A stretch of DNA of 9,567 bases from Rhodospirillaceae bacterium (GCA_002724505.1 PBOV01000013.1:16284-25850), one strand, 5' to 3'; numbered from the stretch's first letter, positions 1 through 7,410 are shown. The notes: generated by a model not told the origin, from the letters alone. Program-made: numbers and translations.

Positions 1-2073
1 CGGGTAACTAAAATTGCTCCTAACCCGGATCACCCCGCATCCCAGGGTGCTTTTTGTATCAAAGGATTCCGCGGGCTACCTGAACTTACCTATCACCCAG
101 ACCGCGTTTTACATCCAATGCGTCGCAAAGGTCAGCGCGGTGGGGGCCAATGGCAAAAAATCACATGGGATGATGCACTAGATGAAATGTGCAACAACTT
201 CTTAAAGGTCCAGAAGGAATACGGGCGATTATCACTTTGCGGGGCTGTGAGTAACGCGCATTTTAGCCGGGGTGTATCTCTCGCTCTTTTGATGCGCGCT
301 TTTGGTTCGCCCAATTGGATGATGAACCAAGATTTATGCGGTGGTTGCCGAGCGTTATCAGACAAGTTGACGGGCCTCACCATGGGTAACGGTGAGGATA
401 TCGACCATACCCGCTGCGCGCTTATTGTCGGCCGAAATCCTTCAGCCGCCGACCCTACTCAATGGCTTGCCCTAAAGCGTGCTCAAAAAAAGGGGGCGAA
501 AATTATCACAATCGACCCGGCTCGCACCAAAGCTGCCGAAATCGCCGATCTTTGGCTACAACCAAAACTTGGGACGGATGCTTCCATTGCGCTTGCAATG
601 ATAAATTGGATGATAAACAACAACCGATACAACCAGGAGGTAGTTGAAAAGTGGTGTCATGGGTTCGAGAAACTTGCTGACCGCGCTAAAAAATACACTC
701 CTGAATACGCCGCCGACATTAGTGGGGTCTCGGCAAATGATATCGTTACGGCTGCCAAGTGGTATGCAAATGGTCCCTCATCCTTCGTCAGCGGTCATGG
801 TATTGATGCTTTTAGCGCTGGGGTCCAGACATACAGGGCCTTTCATGCCCTTGTGGCAATTAGTGGAAATCTAGACCGAGTTGGCGGCAACCGGAGAGTA
901 AAGAAACCAGTGGGCTTCACAAACTATATCGAGTTGCTCCACAAACCAGAATTTCGCCTGCCACGCAATATCGAAGAAAGGACTATTGGCGCCGACCGGT
1001 TTCCGCTTTGGGCCGGACCAAATGGCTGGCAAACAGCATGCCACAACCCATCGGTTATTAACGCCATTCTAACTGACAAACCGTACCCTGTTCGCGCGAT
1101 GTATGTCACCGGTGTAAATATCGTCGTTACCTACCCAAACACGCAAAAAACAATTAAAGCCCTTGGGTTACTCGACTATTTGTGTGTGGCCACCCACATG
1201 ATGACGCCAACGGCGGAGTTTGCTGATTTAGTCTTACCTAAGACTACAGGTCTAGAGGATGAAGAAATATCACTCGAGGCCAATGGCCCCTGCCTAAGTG
1301 TTATTCAACCTTCACACCCGCCAATGGGAGAAGCGCGCAGCGACTTCTGGATTGCTGGTGAACTAATCAAACGTTTGGAAGCGCGGGGCCATAAAGAATC
1401 AAGAAAGTTCTTCCCTTGGCACACTAAGCGCCAATTTAACGAGTTTTTACTTGGCGATAGTGCTATCAAAATCGAGGGGCTTCTAGAAAAAGGTTACGCC
1501 GATTACGATTTTGATCTCGGTAAATTTTCGCAGGACGGCTTTAAAACTCCCACAGGTAAAATAGAACTTTATTCAGAGACCCTTGCCGGTATGGGGCTAG
1601 ATCCGCTACCTGACTATGTACCGACGGCAGGAGCCAACGTTGGAAAAAAAACTAGGTACAACTACCCTCTATTACTCCTGACCGGCGCTCGCGAGAAATC
1701 CTATCACCATTCTCGTTTCAGAGATCAGGGTTGGGCACGCAAGGTAGCACCCGACCCCTGGTTACAACTGCACCCCGAAACAGCGGAGAAATTAGGCGTC
1801 AAAACTGATGACTGGGTTTTAGTTGAGACAGCCGAACATCCCGGAAGCTGTCGTCTGAAAGTCAGAGTTACTGATAAGACTTTGAAAGAGGTGGCCCGCA
1901 CAGGGATGGGCTGGTGGTATCCTGAAGCTGAGGGTCCAGAACATGGTGCACTAGATGTAAATGTTAACGCAGCTCTCAGTTACGACGGACCCAAAGATCC
2001 AGTAACAGGTTCATCGGACATACGCGGTATCCCCTGCCGCATACGATCGACCAACAAAACCGCGATAACGTAA
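1..2073 (+). CDS. Molybdopterin (bis-MGD) oxidoreductase, DMSO reductase superfamily; 5'-partial
   Basis: A catalytic subunit of the molybdenum/tungsten bis-MGD enzymes (DMSO reductase superfamily), cut at its N-terminus by the window edge. The frame is open from base 1, and residues before the first ATG (base 118) are clearly conserved. They include the CIKG that ends the N-terminal [4Fe-4S] motif (Cys at residue 19, counting base 1 as residue 1) and PELTYHPDR, so 118 is not the start. About 690 residues are visible. Key landmarks are DLCGGC near residue 111, where Cys113 is the likely metal ligand, GRNPS at 144-148, TAEFADLVLP at 404-413, and a C-terminal dinucleotide-binding domain from about 555 with YHHSRF near 568-573. 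The overall look is nearest to acetylene hydratase, transhydroxylase and thiosulfate/polysulfide reductase-like members, but the substrate cannot be assigned. Signal peptide and electron-transfer partners are outside the window. Family certain; reaction unknown. Confidence 0.93.
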   Translation, partial: RVTKIAPNPDHPASQGAFCIKGFRGLPELTYHPDRVLHPMRRKGQRGGGQWQKITWDDALDEMCNNFLKVQKEYGRLSLCGAVSNAHFSRGVSLALLMRAFGSPNWMMNQDLCGGCRALSDKLTGLTMGNGEDIDHTRCALIVGRNPSAADPTQWLALKRAQKKGAKIITIDPARTKAAEIADLWLQPKLGTDASIALAMINWMINNNRYNQEVVEKWCHGFEKLADRAKKYTPEYAADISGVSANDIVTAAKWYANGPSSFVSGHGIDAFSAGVQTYRAFHALVAISGNLDRVGGNRRVKKPVGFTNYIELLHKPEFRLPRNIEERTIGADRFPLWAGPNGWQTACHNPSVINAILTDKPYPVRAMYVTGVNIVVTYPNTQKTIKALGLLDYLCVATHMMTPTAEFADLVLPKTTGLEDEEISLEANGPCLSVIQPSHPPMGEARSDFWIAGELIKRLEARGHKESRKFFPWHTKRQFNEFLLGDSAIKIEGLLEKGYADYDFDLGKFSQDGFKTPTGKIELYSETLAGMGLDPLPDYVPTAGANVGKKTRYNYPLLLLTGAREKSYHHSRFRDQGWARKVAPDPWLQLHPETAEKLGVKTDDWVLVETAEHPGSCRLKVRVTDKTLKEVARTGMGWWYPEAEGPEHGALDVNVNAALSYDGPKDPVTGSSDIRGIPCRIRSTNKTAIT

Positions 2074-2144
2074 TGCGTTTTTAGCACATTAACCCAAATG
2101 CTTATCGCTAAGAGGGCTCAAAATGAAAGACATCAGGTCAAATA

Positions 2145-2159
2145 CTAAAATAATTTTAG
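2145..2159. terminator. Weak AT-rich hairpin in convergent gap (possible bidirectional terminator)
   Basis: A perfect short inverted repeat, CTAAAA-TAA-TTTTAG, lies between the molybdoenzyme stop (2073) and the stop of the minus-strand YCII gene (2255). A shared terminator would be expected in a convergent gap, and this symmetrical A/T stem supplies a T-run on either strand. The stem is only 6 bp and almost without G-C pairs, so it may be chance. No stronger hairpin was found in the 181-base gap. Confidence 0.22.
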
Positions 2160-2254
2160 AGCTATTTATATAGCAGCGAAGGTGTTTCTCCGGTCACGTC
2201 CAAAAGACAGTTCGGTTTATGTTGGAGTTTAATTAAAATAATGCAAAAGCTTAC

Positions 2255-2863
2255 CTAAACAATTTGGTTAGCACGACCCCCAAACTTAAAGCGCTCTATC
2301 AGGACTCGGTCATAGAGACCGTTCATGTAAAACGGTTCGTTAGCCATAAAGTTATCTACTTGGGCTCGGCTAGGAAGGGCAATCAGGTTTGCGCTGCCAG
2401 TCCATTTCTCGCCGGCATCATCTAATACAGCGCCGCGTGTTATAAAATTGTTCTCATCATAAGCTGAAAAATAATTACGATGCAGTTCGAGCAGCTCATC
2501 ACGACGGCTACTGGCATTCGGCCGCCCAAAGCCTCTTATATACCAATAAGATTGCCCCTCCTCCCGTGGAAAGTCTATCTGACATCTCTCCAGAGCCTTG
2601 TGCCAGCAGGAAATCGCAACCTTTTTGTATACACCATTTTGGTTGAGGGGTTCGTTATCAATGAAATAGCGAACCGTCTCCCAATCATCGAATTCGACAA
2701 AAATAACGCTGGAGAGGTAGGTCTCCATATCATCTGTAAGAGTTGCGCCACGCGCCACAAAATGATCCTTATGAGATTCAAAATATTCCCAATGTGCTTC
2801 GCGGTATCGGGCGCGCCGCTCCGGATACTCTGGGTTATCAATAAGTTGAATATGAAAATGCAT
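2255..2863 (-). CDS. Tandem YCII-domain (YciI-like) protein
   Basis: A 202-residue soluble protein made of two copies of a YCII-like (dimeric alpha/beta barrel superfamily) domain, at about residues 1-92 and 105-195. Each copy has a His at the expected early position (H24, H128), an ARGA/TRGA turn followed by an acidic pair (D44-D45, D148-D149), and a late NEP...NG(V/L)Y block (70-79 and 175-184). Single-domain YciI proteins are about 100 residues, use a conserved His-Asp pair and have mostly unknown reactions. The fused pair may mimic the usual homodimer. The ATG at 2863 follows the stop of the ASST-like gene by 11 bases, with a weak purine-rich AAGAAAA before it, so translational coupling is likely. 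Its role, perhaps processing a metabolite of the upstream enzymes, is inferred. Domain call good; function unknown. Confidence 0.82.
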   Translation of the reverse strand: MHFHIQLIDNPEYPERRARYREAHWEYFESHKDHFVARGATLTDDMETYLSSVIFVEFDDWETVRYFIDNEPLNQNGVYKKVAISCWHKALERCQIDFPREEGQSYWYIRGFGRPNASSRRDELLELHRNYFSAYDENNFITRGAVLDDAGEKWTGSANLIALPSRAQVDNFMANEPFYMNGLYDRVLIERFKFGGRANQIV

Positions 2864-2874
2864 TTTTCTTAGAT

Positions 2875-4173
2875 CTAGCCTACCTTATAAGTTGATAACT
2901 CAGGCGGCACGACACCATTCTCCGATCTTGGTGTACCTTCAGGCACCCAGTCATAGGGAATGGGTTGGGCTCTATACATCCAATTTCTTTTCCCCTTAAA
3001 CATCCAAGTCACCAAATTGACATCCTCGTCGTCATCTGCCTCTGGGCCGACAAAGTTGGGATTAATATACTCCCACACAATCTCTCCCTCCGGTGTAACC
3101 TGAAAAATCCGTCCATGAATAGTCTCACAGATGAGTGTATTTCCATTTGGTAGACGCCGAACGCCGCCCATAAAATAGCTGAAAAATGTCCATACCTGTT
3201 CACCGGATGAAGACGCGTCATATTGCCAGACAATATCCCGCGTAATTGGATCTATTTCCAGTATACGCGTCGCTTGCCACAAAAAATGGTAAACCGGCGG
3301 CCAACCCGAGTAACCCCCATTATCGAATAGTAAGATATTTCCTGCCCCGGGATACCCGTCAGGAATTAAATGTGCATCATGCTGACCCGCTGTCTGATCC
3401 AAAGGACGCGGGATTTTCCCTACGAATGTGCGTTTCGACATATCCTGAGAGGACGGGTAGTTGGGACCAGACAGCCAGACGACGTTGCCACTAGCCTTTT
3501 CAATAATAGCTATGAAATTACCATCCCTGGAATCGATTATCAGATTGTCTGGATGAAAACGACTGTCTCCCTCCCTATACCACTTATTTGGGCCAAGAGG
3601 GTGCATGTTATTAAGTGCAAGAAGGCCGGTTCGCCTATTTCTGACTTTAGGATCCAATAAAAGGCTGACATCTTTCTCGGAAATTCCCAGTTGCTCACGA
3701 TGATCAACGGCACTCCACTGCCATACGATCTTTCCATCAGGGCTAATTTCATAGATGTTTTGGTCGCGCACCGGCTCGTCAGAAATTTCCAGCACAACCC
3801 GAGAATAATAGCCGAGTACAAGCGTATTACCGTTTGGCAAGCGTGCCAGATCATGATCCTGCCCCGCCTTTCCCCCAGGCGCTTGGTTACCCCACTCCCA
3901 AACGATATTACCATCCCAGTCGAGTTCTATGACTGTTTCGTTCGCGAATGGGTTTGGTTCCTTTTGCCCAAGGACATGGCCTTTTTTTCCGTCCGCGTCT
4001 GCCGGATCAATCATCTCGACAGGCCAGCCGGAATATGGCCAGGTATGAACTGTATTCCCCTCCATATCAATCAACTGCGCCTTGCCATCTCGGCCGTCGA
4101 ATAGAATGAAGCTATTGTAGGTTTTTTTCGGATTATAAATCGTGACGCCCGTGGGAAAGACTGATGGTGGCAT
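2875..4173 (-). CDS. Arylsulfotransferase (ASST)-like beta-propeller protein
   Basis: A 432-residue protein with the repeating blades of the ASST/Arylsulfotran family. The strand pattern of a hydrophobic stretch, then Asp/Gly, then (I/V)VW(E/Q)(W/Y), recurs near residues 82-95, 140-153, 224-236, 304-318 and 356-369, with a divergent first blade near 34-47. LPNGNTL appears at 112-118 and 341-347. Family hallmarks that carry the active-site histidines in arylsulfate sulfotransferases are visible as DHDLARLPNG (H107), RFHPDNL (H207) and QHDAHLIPDG (H265) followed by LLFDNGG. Known AssT moves sulfate between phenols through a sulfo-histidine and is periplasmic. This protein has no signal peptide, so it is probably cytoplasmic and may have another reaction. 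The ATG at 4173 has a good GGGAG box 6 bases upstream. It lies 161 bases after the racemase-fold gene and 11 before the YCII gene; I see no convincing promoter in the 161-base gap. Confidence 0.85.
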   Translation of the reverse strand: MPPSVFPTGVTIYNPKKTYNSFILFDGRDGKAQLIDMEGNTVHTWPYSGWPVEMIDPADADGKKGHVLGQKEPNPFANETVIELDWDGNIVWEWGNQAPGGKAGQDHDLARLPNGNTLVLGYYSRVVLEISDEPVRDQNIYEISPDGKIVWQWSAVDHREQLGISEKDVSLLLDPKVRNRRTGLLALNNMHPLGPNKWYREGDSRFHPDNLIIDSRDGNFIAIIEKASGNVVWLSGPNYPSSQDMSKRTFVGKIPRPLDQTAGQHDAHLIPDGYPGAGNILLFDNGGYSGWPPVYHFLWQATRILEIDPITRDIVWQYDASSSGEQVWTFFSYFMGGVRRLPNGNTLICETIHGRIFQVTPEGEIVWEYINPNFVGPEADDDEDVNLVTWMFKGKRNWMYRAQPIPYDWVPEGTPRSENGVVPPELSTYKVG

Positions 4174-4334
4174 TGTTCACTCCCTGCCTTTTTTGATAAG
4201 CAAGAAAACCACAAATTTGATGTGATGTCTTCTTTCCAAAGTCAAACAAGGTTAGCCAAAACCACGAAATAAGGCTCAGTTACCAAGATAAAAGTTTACC
4301 TACGTTTGCACAAAAGTCCCGTCATCAATTAGAA

Positions 4335-5072
4335 CTAAAACTCTTTTAACAACCTGCCGAATCCTTCGACTCGATCATTTATATCCGTTTTCCTCATTGC
4401 CTCCCAAGCAATCGCCTGTAGCGATGTCATGACATTAATCCCGAACTCTTCTTCCAGGGGCTGGATAGCGTCAATGACCGTCCAATGTGGACATGCAAAA
4501 TATAAGGTATCTGCTCCAGGGCTAGCTTCCACTGCGGCCCTACCCCATTCCAAAGCACGGTTCGGTGGTAACGTACCCAGGTCAATAAGACTTGAACCGC
4601 CCGCATATACTCCAGTCGTCTCTAACCCAAAAAAATTTTTCATGTGATCCGCATGGCGTGGGCTTTGATCTTCTAAGAACGGGTGAACTACGCAAACTTT
4701 TTCCGACCCCAGCGCCGAAAAAGCATTCGCTTGCGCAAGGGCGGAACAAGACATCTTAACACCAATTTCTCTTTCCAAATTTCTTATCAATGTGTCGACA
4801 TTATCATTTCCCCTAGCAATGTTTATTGGCAGTCCACCCAGTAAAACGAGATTAGCCCCTGCCCGTGCCATCGTATGCGCTGATTTGATTGAGATTTGAT
4901 AGCACTTTTCTACATCTTCTTGAGAGCGGTTACCCAGGGGCAATGTAATCATCATCAACGATACCCCGTCAGCAACAATACGATACCAATCTATTGGATA
5001 GATTTCAGTTGTAACTGCAGCCACCGTATAGCCAATACGTGCCCGGTGGCCGAGTATTGTTTCTCCATCCAT
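4335..5072 (-). CDS. Asp/Glu racemase-fold enzyme, arylmalonate decarboxylase/maleate isomerase-like
   Basis: A 245-residue cofactor-independent enzyme of the Asp/Glu racemase superfamily, closest in look to the maleate cis-trans isomerase/arylmalonate decarboxylase (AMDase) branch. Racemases and maleate isomerases use two cysteines, one per half. Here the first site reads LLGGLPINIARG (residues 77-88) with Gly in place of Cys, while the second is kept in YFACPHWTVIDAI (191-203, C194). A Gly at the first site and one Cys at the second is the AMDase arrangement, in which the lone Cys protonates the enediolate after decarboxylation of a disubstituted malonate. The ATG at 5072 is preferred because AAGGAGG lies 7 bases upstream; a GTG at 5075 would add one residue but sits only 4 bases from that box. 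First gene of a minus-strand set with the ASST-like and YCII genes. Exact reaction uncertain. Confidence 0.82.
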   Translation of the reverse strand: MDGETILGHRARIGYTVAAVTTEIYPIDWYRIVADGVSLMMITLPLGNRSQEDVEKCYQISIKSAHTMARAGANLVLLGGLPINIARGNDNVDTLIRNLEREIGVKMSCSALAQANAFSALGSEKVCVVHPFLEDQSPRHADHMKNFFGLETTGVYAGGSSLIDLGTLPPNRALEWGRAAVEASPGADTLYFACPHWTVIDAIQPLEEEFGINVMTSLQAIAWEAMRKTDINDRVEGFGRLLKEF

Positions 5073-5079
5073 CACTTCG

Positions 5080-5086
5080 CCTCCTT
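5080..5086 (-). promoter_or_regulatory. Strong Shine-Dalgarno of the AMDase-like gene
   Basis: AAGGAGG read on the minus strand, 7 bases before the ATG at 5072 and 4 bases before the overlapping GTG at 5075. The spacing favours the ATG and so decides the start. Confidence 0.75.
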
Positions 5087-5103
5087 ATAACGCCATAATA
5101 TTA

Positions 5104-5131
5104 ATTGTTTCTTTTTACGAGCGAACGTCAA
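5104..5131 (-). promoter_or_regulatory. Candidate sigma70-type promoter for the AMDase-like gene
   Basis: On the minus strand TTGACG (5131-5126) is followed 16 bases later by AACAAT (5109-5104), about 30 bases before the start of the decarboxylase-like gene. The -35 box matches the consensus at 5 of 6 positions and the -10 at 4 of 6. It is found by eye only and could be chance in an AT-rich divergent region. Confidence 0.3.
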
Positions 5132-5196
5132 CGGATCTATCAATGGGATGGAAAGTTCGACATAGTTGGCAGTAACACATTTTTTGACGCAAACTT

Positions 5197-5200
5197 GGAG
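5197..5200 (+). promoter_or_regulatory. Shine-Dalgarno supporting an ATT start for the ligase
   Basis: GGAG lies 8 bases upstream of an ATT codon at 5209, just where the conserved N-terminus of the acyl-CoA ligase should begin. No ATG, GTG or TTG occurs in this frame between the stop at 5185-5187 and the ATG at 5383, so this box is the main reason for placing the start at 5209. Confidence 0.5.
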
Positions 5201-5208
5201 TATTAAAG

Positions 5209-6741
5209 ATTATTAATTTTGGCAGCTTACTTACAGTCGCGGCACAACGTGCACCGCAAAAGGAAGCCCTTGTTTGCGGAATAGAACGACTAAACTTTGA
5301 GACGCTTGAATTTCGTGCCAATCAACTAGCAAATGGGTTTATTGACCTCGGTCTTTCGCCGGGGGCGCGTGTCGTTCTCCACATGCCAAACTGCATTGAT
5401 GCTGCTATAGCAATGGTAGCGATCGCAAAGGCAGGCGGTATTATTGTGCCTGTAAACAATAGATTAGCGCTACCAGAAATTCTCTATATCCTGGAAGATG
5501 CTAATCCCTTCGCTATCATCTATACTCCAGATTCCCGACCCGTAATTGCCCAAACTCATATATCTCCAAAGATTATTAAAATTATATCGGGTAGCCCCAT
5601 TGAGGGTGAGTCAGGAATCAATGCATTAATGTCGGCGAAGAGTGTCAAGCCACCGCCTTTTCCAGAAACCGGTTCGGATGACGCCCTACTCTGCTACACC
5701 TCCGGCACCACCGGTCACCCCAAGGGCGTTATATCTACCCATCGCAACATAGTCGTTGGACAATGCTGGCTTGGTGCGCTTGAGTGGCAACTATCTAACA
5801 AGGACCGGATGCTCTGTGTCACGCCAATGGCCCACCGGATCGGGATTGCACGCCTCGCTGGTAGCTTTTCCACTGGATCAACCTTAATCTTACAAAATTT
5901 GTTTGACCCTTCAGAAACTATCAAATTGATTGAGGCAGAGGGGGTCACTCATGTCGGCGTCGTGCCAACGATCGTCCGGATGTTATTACCCTGCATCGAG
6001 AACAACCCAGAAGCCTGTAGATCTCTTATCGGGATGTTAGCAACCGGAGAGGCATTTCCAACTTCACTAAAAGAAAGATTGTCAGCGGCATTACCCCAAC
6101 TGCGCCTTTATAGTTTTTACTCTCAAACGGAGGCAGGGCTAGTCAGTTGCCTTAAGCCAGAAGAACAGACTAGCCGACCGAGCTCCATTGGTTTGCCAGC
6201 AAGTGGTGTTGAAGTCAGGCTTGTGGACCAAAACCTGAAAGATGTCGAGTTAGGTAAGCCTGGTGAGATTTTAGTGCGTTGTGGAGCACCCGGTGAGGTT
6301 ACGGTTATGCGAAAATATTTTAAACGTCCTGAGGATGACGCCACCGTCTTCGTTGATGGGTGGCTGCGTACCGGAGACTTGGCAAGACGCGATGAGGACG
6401 GCTATCTCTACTTTGTCGACCGCCTCAAAGATATGATAATTAGTGGGGGTCTCAATATATACTCGAGAGAGGTCGAGGATGCTTTAATAAGCCACGCTGC
6501 CGTTAAGGAAGCAGCTGTTATTGGGGTCCCTGACCCTAAGTTCGGCGAAGCGGTAATGGCATTCGTAATTTGCCAAAAGTCTATAGAATTACCGTCTGAG
6601 GCCGATTTGATCTCGCACTGCAGGAAATTCACCGCAAGTTACAAAAAGCCACGCCATATTCGCTTTGTTGATCAGCTCCCACGAAACAGTGCTGGGAAAG
6701 TTGCAAAAGGCGAGCTTCGCAAATTAAGGGACAATATTTAA
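5209..6741 (+). CDS. Acyl-CoA synthetase (class I AMP-forming carboxylate-CoA ligase), probable ATT start
   Basis: An adenylate-forming enzyme that would activate a carboxylic acid with ATP and join it to CoA. Numbering from the ATT at 5209 (510 residues, the usual family length), the ATP-binding loop SGTTGHPKG is at 165-173, YSQTEAG at 304-310, the TGD of the hinge region at 388-390, DRLKDM at 404-409, GGLNIYSREVE follows, and the C-terminal catalytic Lys is K497 in NSAGKVAKG. The stretch from 5209 to 5382 encodes typical N-terminal family sequence (GSLLTVAAQRAP, then FRANQLANG), so the first in-frame ATG (5383) would remove about 58 conserved residues. There is no ATG, GTG or TTG in that stretch; ATT behind a GGAG is the best start, or the original start was lost. 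It diverges from the decarboxylase-like gene and converges with the cupin, overlapping by 4 bases. The substrate acid is unknown. Confidence 0.88.
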   Translation: MINFGSLLTVAAQRAPQKEALVCGIERLNFETLEFRANQLANGFIDLGLSPGARVVLHMPNCIDAAIAMVAIAKAGGIIVPVNNRLALPEILYILEDANPFAIIYTPDSRPVIAQTHISPKIIKIISGSPIEGESGINALMSAKSVKPPPFPETGSDDALLCYTSGTTGHPKGVISTHRNIVVGQCWLGALEWQLSNKDRMLCVTPMAHRIGIARLAGSFSTGSTLILQNLFDPSETIKLIEAEGVTHVGVVPTIVRMLLPCIENNPEACRSLIGMLATGEAFPTSLKERLSAALPQLRLYSFYSQTEAGLVSCLKPEEQTSRPSSIGLPASGVEVRLVDQNLKDVELGKPGEILVRCGAPGEVTVMRKYFKRPEDDATVFVDGWLRTGDLARRDEDGYLYFVDRLKDMIISGGLNIYSREVEDALISHAAVKEAAVIGVPDPKFGEAVMAFVICQKSIELPSEADLISHCRKFTASYKKPRHIRFVDQLPRNSAGKVAKGELRKLRDNI

Positions 6742-7313
6742 ATTTTTAAAGGGACTAGATCCAACCCCCGAGATATTCCTGTCTTACCTGTTTCCAGATC
6801 AAACATGATTTGATCATAGCTGCCAGGCTTGGTCGTGCGTACTGTGATCGCTACCGACCTCGGACTGTTACCATTTTCCGCATGAGGGATGTGTGGAGGC
6901 ACTACATCAACAGTTCCCATTGGCGCTTCCGATCGAACTTTCAGCCTCAGCTTTGCATAGCCTGGCTGACTTCCGTCATCCAGACGTTCAAAAATTTGTG
7001 TCACCTCGTCACCATCAAGAACGCCATAAATCGTCCAGGTTGGTCCATGGTCATGCGCCATCGCCACATGCTTGGGCTCTCTTACTAAAGCGCCAACGAA
7101 AAAATCATATTCCGGATCATGATGCAGGATATATTCCCTGCCTTTTTTCCTTTCCCAACTCCGCGAAACATTCCTAAATTCATTATCCGAGATCAACCTA
7201 CTTAAAAGCGGTCTAACACCCTCCCAGTGTTCAACCTCTGGCAAACCCAGAGAGAAATGCATTTGCATATCATGGATAAAATTATTGAATGCCGAATTTG
7301 AATATTGTCCCAT
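6738..7313 (-). CDS. Cysteine dioxygenase-like cupin (putative thiol dioxygenase family)
   Basis: A 191-residue single-domain cupin resembling the cysteine/3-mercaptopropionate dioxygenase group, which are Fe(II) enzymes that oxidise thiols to sulfinates. The first cupin motif is AHDHGPTWTIYGVLDGDE (residues 86-103), giving metal ligands H87 and H89. The second is the stretch G133 to N147 containing VPPHIPH, giving the third ligand, most likely H144. The three-His set, with no Glu in the first motif's HxH-x3-4-E place, and the size (about 200 residues) fit cysteine dioxygenase, whose ligands fall at very similar positions. The start at 7313 is firm: GGAGGTGA, a full match to the 16S tail, lies just upstream. 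It follows the aldo/keto reductase by 97 bases and may share its transcript. Its stop overlaps the ligase stop by 4 bases. Other cupin dioxygenases are possible; the thiol substrate is not proven. Confidence 0.8.
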   Translation of the reverse strand: MGQYSNSAFNNFIHDMQMHFSLGLPEVEHWEGVRPLLSRLISDNEFRNVSRSWERKKGREYILHHDPEYDFFVGALVREPKHVAMAHDHGPTWTIYGVLDGDEVTQIFERLDDGSQPGYAKLRLKVRSEAPMGTVDVVPPHIPHAENGNSPRSVAITVRTTKPGSYDQIMFDLETGKTGISRGLDLVPLKI

Positions 7314-7316
7314 TTT

Positions 7317-7324
7317 TCACCTCC
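7317..7324 (-). promoter_or_regulatory. Full-length Shine-Dalgarno of the cupin gene
   Basis: GGAGGTGA on the minus strand, complementary to eight bases of the 16S rRNA tail, with 6 bases between GGAGG and the ATG. It is the strongest ribosome binding site in the window and suggests high translation of the cupin independent of the upstream reductase. Confidence 0.7.
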
Positions 7325-7410
7325 CAAATTACAATGTTTTTAAAGCGTATGCCCACTTGATGCCCCACAATTTAATTCTCAAGGATAAATTCTTGGTAAT
7401 TTATAACTCT

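Noticed and set aside
118..120. ATG at 118 as start of the molybdoenzyme
   Set aside because: Bases 1-117 in the same frame encode conserved family sequence including the last Fe-S Cys, so the gene runs in from outside the window.
2074..2254. RNA gene or mobile-element end in the convergent gap
   Set aside because: No tRNA-like cloverleaf, no long inverted or direct repeats; only a weak AT hairpin.
2480..2872. 130-residue plus-strand ORF opposite the YCII gene
   Set aside because: It mirrors the well-supported minus-strand gene, has no recognisable domain, and is a shadow frame.
5143..5175. An ATG at 5143 in the same frame as the ligase, preceding it
   Set aside because: It is closed after 10 codons by TAA (5173-5175), with TGA at 5185-5187 also before the ligase homology, so it cannot be the ligase start; there is no evidence for an upstream regulatory ORF.
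5115..5321. 68-residue minus-strand ORF in the divergent region
   Set aside because: It overlaps the ligase N-terminus, has no recognisable domain, and leaves no room for the decarboxylase promoter.
6737..6750. TTTAAA-TT-TTTAAA inverted repeat at the ligase/cupin junction
   Set aside because: All A/T, loop of two bases and composition-driven; too weak to call a terminator.
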